Shown: positions 52,310 to 55,151 of the stretch, in pieces
Layout: every line of letters begins with the position of its first letter
Numbering within the stretch: position 1 is the stretch's first letter
Source: Prevotella sp.
Lineage (GTDB): Bacteria > Bacteroidota > Bacteroidia > Bacteroidales > Bacteroidaceae
Direction of reading: 5' to 3'
DNA length: 55,151 bases
Assembly (NCBI GenBank): GCA_017619275.1
Contig: JAFZSR010000066.1
Span: 1-55,151, forward strand
Program-made: the position numbers and the translations under genes
The notes under the pieces: generated by a model
Databases searched by the model: none
Told to the model about the DNA's origin: nothing
Seen by the model: only the letters and a program-made list of their open reading frames with translations

Positions 52310-53198
52310 CACCTACCAACCCACGCCAGAGATGCGCCGCCTGTGGGCAGCCGAGAAAGACCTGCTGCGCGAGCTGCTGCGGGTATGCGGAGAACACGGG
52401 TTACGCTGTTGGGTCGACGGCGGCACACTGCTGGGCACCGTGCGCCACAAGGGCTTCATCCCCTGGGACGACGACATCGACGTGGTGATGCCGCGCGAAG
52501 ACTACGACCGTCTGCTCCAGATAGGTGCCACCGCCTTCCAGTCGCCCTTCTTCCTGCAGTCGGCCTATAGCGACCGCCACTACTATCACGGCCATGCCCA
52601 GCTGCGCAATTCGCAGATGGCGGCCATACGTCCTTCCGACAGCTACCGGCCCTTCAACCAAGGCGTGTTCATCGACATCTTCGTGCTCGATGGCGTGCCC
52701 GCCGACAAGGCTCTGCTCAAGCAGCGGCTGCACGACGTGCGCAAACGGCTGCGCTTCCTCAAGGCCGTCGATACGCCCATCTTCATCTCAGGGCGATGGG
52801 GACAAATCTTCCGTAAGTTGCACGCCCGCTTTGCCGTCGGCCGCAAAGGCTGGCAGACCCTCTATCGCGAGGCCGAGGACCTGTTGCGCGCCACCCCTGC
52901 CCACGAAAGCCAGCAGGTGGCCGAGTTGGGTTTCAGTGGCGACGACATCCTCTTCGACCGACATATCTTCGACGACACATTGTGGATGCCCTTCGACGAG
53001 ATGATGGTGCCCGTGCCCGTTGGCTACGACCTGCTGTTGCGCACACAGTACGGCGACGACTACATGACCCCCCGTCAGGCGCCTTCCTACCACGGCGACC
53101 TGCTCATCGACACGGAGCGCAGCTACAAAGAGTTGCTGCCCGAGGCTCGGCGCCAATACAGAAAGAAACAATTGCGTAAAATATTTGGCTGCAAATGA
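52302..53198 (+). CDS. LicD family phosphotransferase (second copy)
   Basis: This 298-residue protein has the LicD core CWVDGGTLLGTVRHKGFIPW with DDDIDVVMPREDYDRL near residue 60, NQGVFIDIFVLDGVPADK, and a C-terminal PVPVGYDLLLRTQYGDDYM that is also typical. It overlaps the first licD-like gene by 8 nt and the kinase gene by 4 nt. Tandem licD genes are known in loci that add two phosphocholine groups; here the added group is unknown. Confidence 0.93.
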   Translation: MTDTYQPTPEMRRLWAAEKDLLRELLRVCGEHGLRCWVDGGTLLGTVRHKGFIPWDDDIDVVMPREDYDRLLQIGATAFQSPFFLQSAYSDRHYYHGHAQLRNSQMAAIRPSDSYRPFNQGVFIDIFVLDGVPADKALLKQRLHDVRKRLRFLKAVDTPIFISGRWGQIFRKLHARFAVGRKGWQTLYREAEDLLRATPAHESQQVAELGFSGDDILFDRHIFDDTLWMPFDEMMVPVPVGYDLLLRTQYGDDYMTPRQAPSYHGDLLIDTERSYKELLPEARRQYRKKQLRKIFGCK

Positions 53199-53911
53199 GA
53201 ATCGTTGTTCACCCAACCTACCAGCAGCATGCCGACTTCATCGCGCAGATTCCCTCGCTCATCCAGGAAGGGAAGGGTGACATCGTCTACGACAAGCGCA
53301 ACATGGTGGCACGCATGCTTGACGGCGGCGCCACGTTCATGGTGAAACGCTTCAAGCGGGTGAACATCATCCAGCAAATTGTCTACACCTTCTTCCGCAA
53401 GACCAAGGCCGAGCGTGCTTTCCTCTTTGCCCAGACATTTTTGCAAAGAGGCATCGACACCCCCCGCCCCGTGGCTTTCATGGAGCAGAAGCGTCTGGGA
53501 CTCTTCACCGTGGGCTACTTTGTCAGCGAGGAGGTGCCCGGCACCGAGACCCACTTGCTGCTGCGCGAGGTGCAGCACTATCCCCCCCAGTTGGCGCAAG
53601 CCGTGGCCGAGCAGGTGTGCCTCATGCATAGCCGTGGCATCCTGCATGGCGACTTGAACCTGTCGAACTTCCTCTGCACCGAGGACAGCCCCGGCCAGTA
53701 TCATTTCACGATGATCGACACCAATCGCTCGCACTTCTGCGACGCCATGCCCACCGACGACCAATGCCTAAAGAACCTGGTGCGACTCACCCATCGCCGC
53801 GACCTCTACGAAGACCTGGTGCGCCGCTACGCCCATCTGCGCGGCTGGGATGCCGACGCCACCGCCACCAAAGCCCTCCATCTGCTCGACTGCTTCGAGA
53901 AACGAAGGTGA
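53195..53911 (+). CDS. Kdo/lipopolysaccharide kinase-family protein
   Basis: This 238-residue protein has a protein-kinase-like fold reduced to the lipopolysaccharide kinase (WaaP/KdkA/InaA) form: ATP-binding Lys in ATFMVKRFKR, catalytic loop ILHGDLNLSNFL and metal-binding Asp in FTMIDTNRSHF. Family members phosphorylate Kdo or heptose of the LPS inner core. As the last gene of the operon, overlapping licD by 4 nt, it suggests that the target glycan is LPS or a related lipid-linked glycan and that phosphorylation accompanies the LicD modification (inference). Confidence 0.9.
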   Translation: MRIVVHPTYQQHADFIAQIPSLIQEGKGDIVYDKRNMVARMLDGGATFMVKRFKRVNIIQQIVYTFFRKTKAERAFLFAQTFLQRGIDTPRPVAFMEQKRLGLFTVGYFVSEEVPGTETHLLLREVQHYPPQLAQAVAEQVCLMHSRGILHGDLNLSNFLCTEDSPGQYHFTMIDTNRSHFCDAMPTDDQCLKNLVRLTHRRDLYEDLVRRYAHLRGWDADATATKALHLLDCFEKRR

Positions 53912-53968
53912 CTCGTAGATGGGTTCAAGACTATAGACGGCAGACTTTAGACTATAGACTTTTTGACC

Positions 53969-54173
53969 TATAGCTCATTTTGCAGGCTGAAACCTGTCTC
54001 AAAGTGCGAGAAACACAAGCGTTTTGAGAAATCAAGGTAGCTTCCCGTAAACGATTTAATAATCAAAAGAGTTTTTAATATTTGTAATTCTTTGAAAATG
54101 AGAGTGATGGGTTTTCTTTGGCATAGAATGGCAATTAGCATTTTAACAATTTCAGCCTGCAAAATGAGCTATA
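53969..54173. mobile_element. 205-bp MITE-like element with 24-bp perfect terminal inverted repeats
   Basis: The ends (53969-53992 and 54150-54173, beginning TATAGCTCATTTTGCAGG) are perfect inverted copies. The AT-rich interior has no convincing gene. Just to the left, 53928-53962 holds ACTATAGACT / CAGACTTTAG short repeats. The element lies after the end of the LicD operon. A TA target duplication is possible, since both ends carry TATA outermost. Confidence 0.75.
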
Positions 54174-54200
54174 CGCCGACTTTTTTTTGAAATTATAAGA

Positions 54201-54297
54201 ATTCGTGGATATAATTATGGGTAATTAAGGCAATTCGTTTCTACGGAAAGAAATGCTGGTTTTTTTAGAAACGAATTTGAATAATAACACTTAATTT
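54201..54297 (+). repeat. ~97-bp direct repeat, copy A
   Basis: It begins ATTCGTGGATA and contains an internal hairpin AATTCGTTTC ... GAAACGAATT, ending with GAATAATAACAC. It is closely repeated at 54493-54590, and its last 26 bases recur at 54824-54849. Confidence 0.75.
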
Positions 54298-54330
54298 GAT
54301 TAAGTAGGTGAACAGAATTATCTGATATCA

Positions 54331-54447
54331 ACAACGGATTAAAACGGATTTAACGGATGATGGCCATTTACCTACAACGGATTAAAACGGATTTAACGGA
54401 CGATGGCCGTGCGCAGCCAATCCGTGAAATCCGTGCAATCCGTTGTT
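54331..54447. repeat. AACGGATT repeat array (second locus)
   Basis: Two tandem blocks of AACGGATTAAAACGGATTTA with GATGGCC between are followed by inverted AATCCGTGAAATCCGTG units. It is the same family as 7907-8047. Confidence 0.7.
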
Positions 54448-54492
54448 GAAAAAAGTCATTTGTATAAACTAAATTTGAACTGACACTTAAAA

Positions 54493-54590
54493 ATTCGTGA
54501 ATAAAATTATGGGCAATTAATGCAATTCGTTTCTACGGAAAGAAATGCGGGATTTTTTTTGAAACGAATTTGAATAATAACACATAATTA
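54493..54590 (+). repeat. ~97-bp direct repeat, copy B
   Basis: It is a near-copy of 54201-54297 with the same TTCGTTTCTACGGAAAGAAA core and the same 3' end. Confidence 0.75.
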
Positions 54591-54674
54591 TATTAATTGT
54601 TTTTTGGGGGTAAAAGCGACGAATATTCACGTTGTATTCGTGGGTGTTCACGTTTATAATGGTGTGTTTTGCGT

Positions 54675-54745
54675 GCCAAAATTTTGGTAACGACTTTTTT
54701 CAAAAAACGAACGAGTTTTTTCAAAAAACGAACGAGTTTTTTTCG
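54675..54745. repeat. Convergent-junction repeat (copy 4)
   Basis: A GGTAACGACTTTTTT module is followed by two CAAAAAACGAACGAGTTTTTT units, as at 6860, 15298 and 37850. It lies between the rightward LicD operon and a probable leftward reading frame at the window edge. Confidence 0.65.
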
Positions 54746-54823
54746 TCCGGTGCTGCTATTTGGTCCTTTTGCCTTCAGAAAGTTGTTTTTTTGAAAGAAA
54801 TTGAGGGAAATTGAGGGTAATTC

Positions 54824-54849
54824 TTTTTGAAACGAATTTGAATAATAAC
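54824..54849 (+). repeat. Third partial copy of the direct-repeat 3' end
   Basis: TTTTTGAAACGAATTTG followed by AATAATAAC matches the ends of copies A and B. The rest of 54746-54917 holds short AT-rich and CCCATTTGGG-type sequence without a gene. Confidence 0.6.
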
Positions 54850-54917
54850 TCCCTCAACTTTCGCAAGTTGGGGAGTTAAACCCAAAATGGTCATTAAGAC
54901 CCATTTGGGATAAATGA

Positions 54918-55019
54918 CGCGCAGCCACTCCCCTCCCTTCAAGGGGAGGGGTTAGGGGTGGGGTCTCTAAAATCCTGCAAATGAAGAATATACAGACCCC
55001 ACCCCTGCCCCTCCCCTTG
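54918..55019. mobile_element. G-rich inverted-repeat element (truncated copy)
   Basis: It matches 37622-37722 from CGCGCAGCC through the AT-rich centre into the second arm, then stops abruptly at CCCCTTG. The last ~24 bases of the right arm are missing. The junction at 55019/55020 probably marks a deletion or insertion of other DNA. Confidence 0.7.
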
Positions 55020-55045
55020 CTTCCTATGGTTTTTTCAAAACATAT

Positions 55046-55150
55046 TTAGTTAATATTCTCTAATTGGGCAGGTTTTTTTGTTCTGCCCTTTCCCTGCACC
55101 CCATTGAACAAATGGTTCGCCTCGTAGTCCACGTCGTTCGTGACGAGGGA
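55046..55150 (-). CDS. C-terminal end of an unidentified protein (partial)
   Basis: A minus-strand frame enters from the right edge and ends at TAA (55046). The last 34 residues are SLVTNDVDYEANHLFNG, VQGKGRTKK and PAQLENIN. The codon use looks like real coding sequence, but no family can be named from so short a piece. It begins just beyond the point where the G-rich element is cut, so it may belong to an inserted mobile gene (inference). Confidence 0.35.
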   Translation of the reverse strand, partial: SLVTNDVDYEANHLFNGVQGKGRTKKPAQLENIN

Positions 55151-55151
55151 G

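Noticed and set aside
53968-54162. Small protein gene inside the 205-bp element
   Set aside because: A 64-codon minus-strand frame exists but has no promoter, ribosome-binding site or recognisable sequence, and it ends within the inverted repeat. It is probably accidental.

Overview
The window looks like a chromosome segment from a Bacteroidota bacterium of the order Bacteroidales, most likely a GC-rich gut or rumen member of Prevotella sensu lato. The signs are SusC/SusD pairs, Omp28-, DUF6029-, DUF4294- and DUF3667-type genes, short C-terminal tails of the YDLQGR...KGL type on secreted proteins, and repeated Bacteroidota promoter elements (TAnnTTTG at -7) in front of almost every transcription unit. 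I saw no rRNA, tRNA or CRISPR array.

Left part (1-24.7 kb). A minus-strand secretion/redox operon (TlpA-like thioredoxin, DUF6029 barrel, Omp28-type lipoprotein, small secreted protein, large Omp28-like protein cut by the left edge) is followed by DUF4294, a Na/Ca antiporter and malate dehydrogenase. Next come an HExxH lipoprotein, a REP-associated tyrosine transposase (RayT) and Xaa-Pro aminopeptidase, then a tightly overlapping membrane-lipid operon (pgpA, gtrA, CDP-alcohol phosphatidyltransferase, AUR1-like PAP2) resembling the inositol-lipid cluster of Bacteroides. A long minus-strand run holds phenylacetate-CoA ligase, DUF3667, a carboxylesterase, a GH43 and a DUF721 gene.

Middle (22-37.5 kb). 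This is a starch/maltodextrin utilisation locus. A LacI regulator, an MFS sugar transporter and a SemiSWEET run leftward. SusC, SusD, a SusE-like protein, a SusF-like binding protein with a duplicated 189-residue unit, an OmpA-type barrel and two GH13 amylases run rightward. A perfect 14-bp LacI-type palindrome lies between the divergent promoters.

Right part (38-55 kb). An MsbA-type ABC exporter carries palindromic repeats inside its reading frame. It is followed by an AT-richer defence patch (DUF4160-DUF2442 pair, PD-(D/E)XK endonuclease, DpnA-like adenine methyltransferase with a GATC-rich promoter, truncated YhcG), a PHP phosphatase, a GT4 glycosyltransferase, a secreted hydrolase/phosphodiesterase pair, and a scar with AraC and DUF4160 remnants. 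The most distinctive gene set is a five-gene, fully overlapping operon (HisC/CobD-like PLP enzyme, LicC-like nucleotidyltransferase, two LicD proteins, Kdo-kinase-like protein) that I infer makes a CDP-activated amino-alcohol phosphate and attaches it to a surface glycan. The last 1.2 kb is a graveyard of short repeats, including a 205-bp MITE-like element.

A theme across the window is repeat invasion. Palindromic repeats sit in frame inside the RayT and ABC transporter genes, short repeats supply residues of signal peptides and C-terminal linkers, promoter-bearing repeats are shared between distant genes, and one intergenic repeat family sits at three convergent gene junctions and probably at a fourth.
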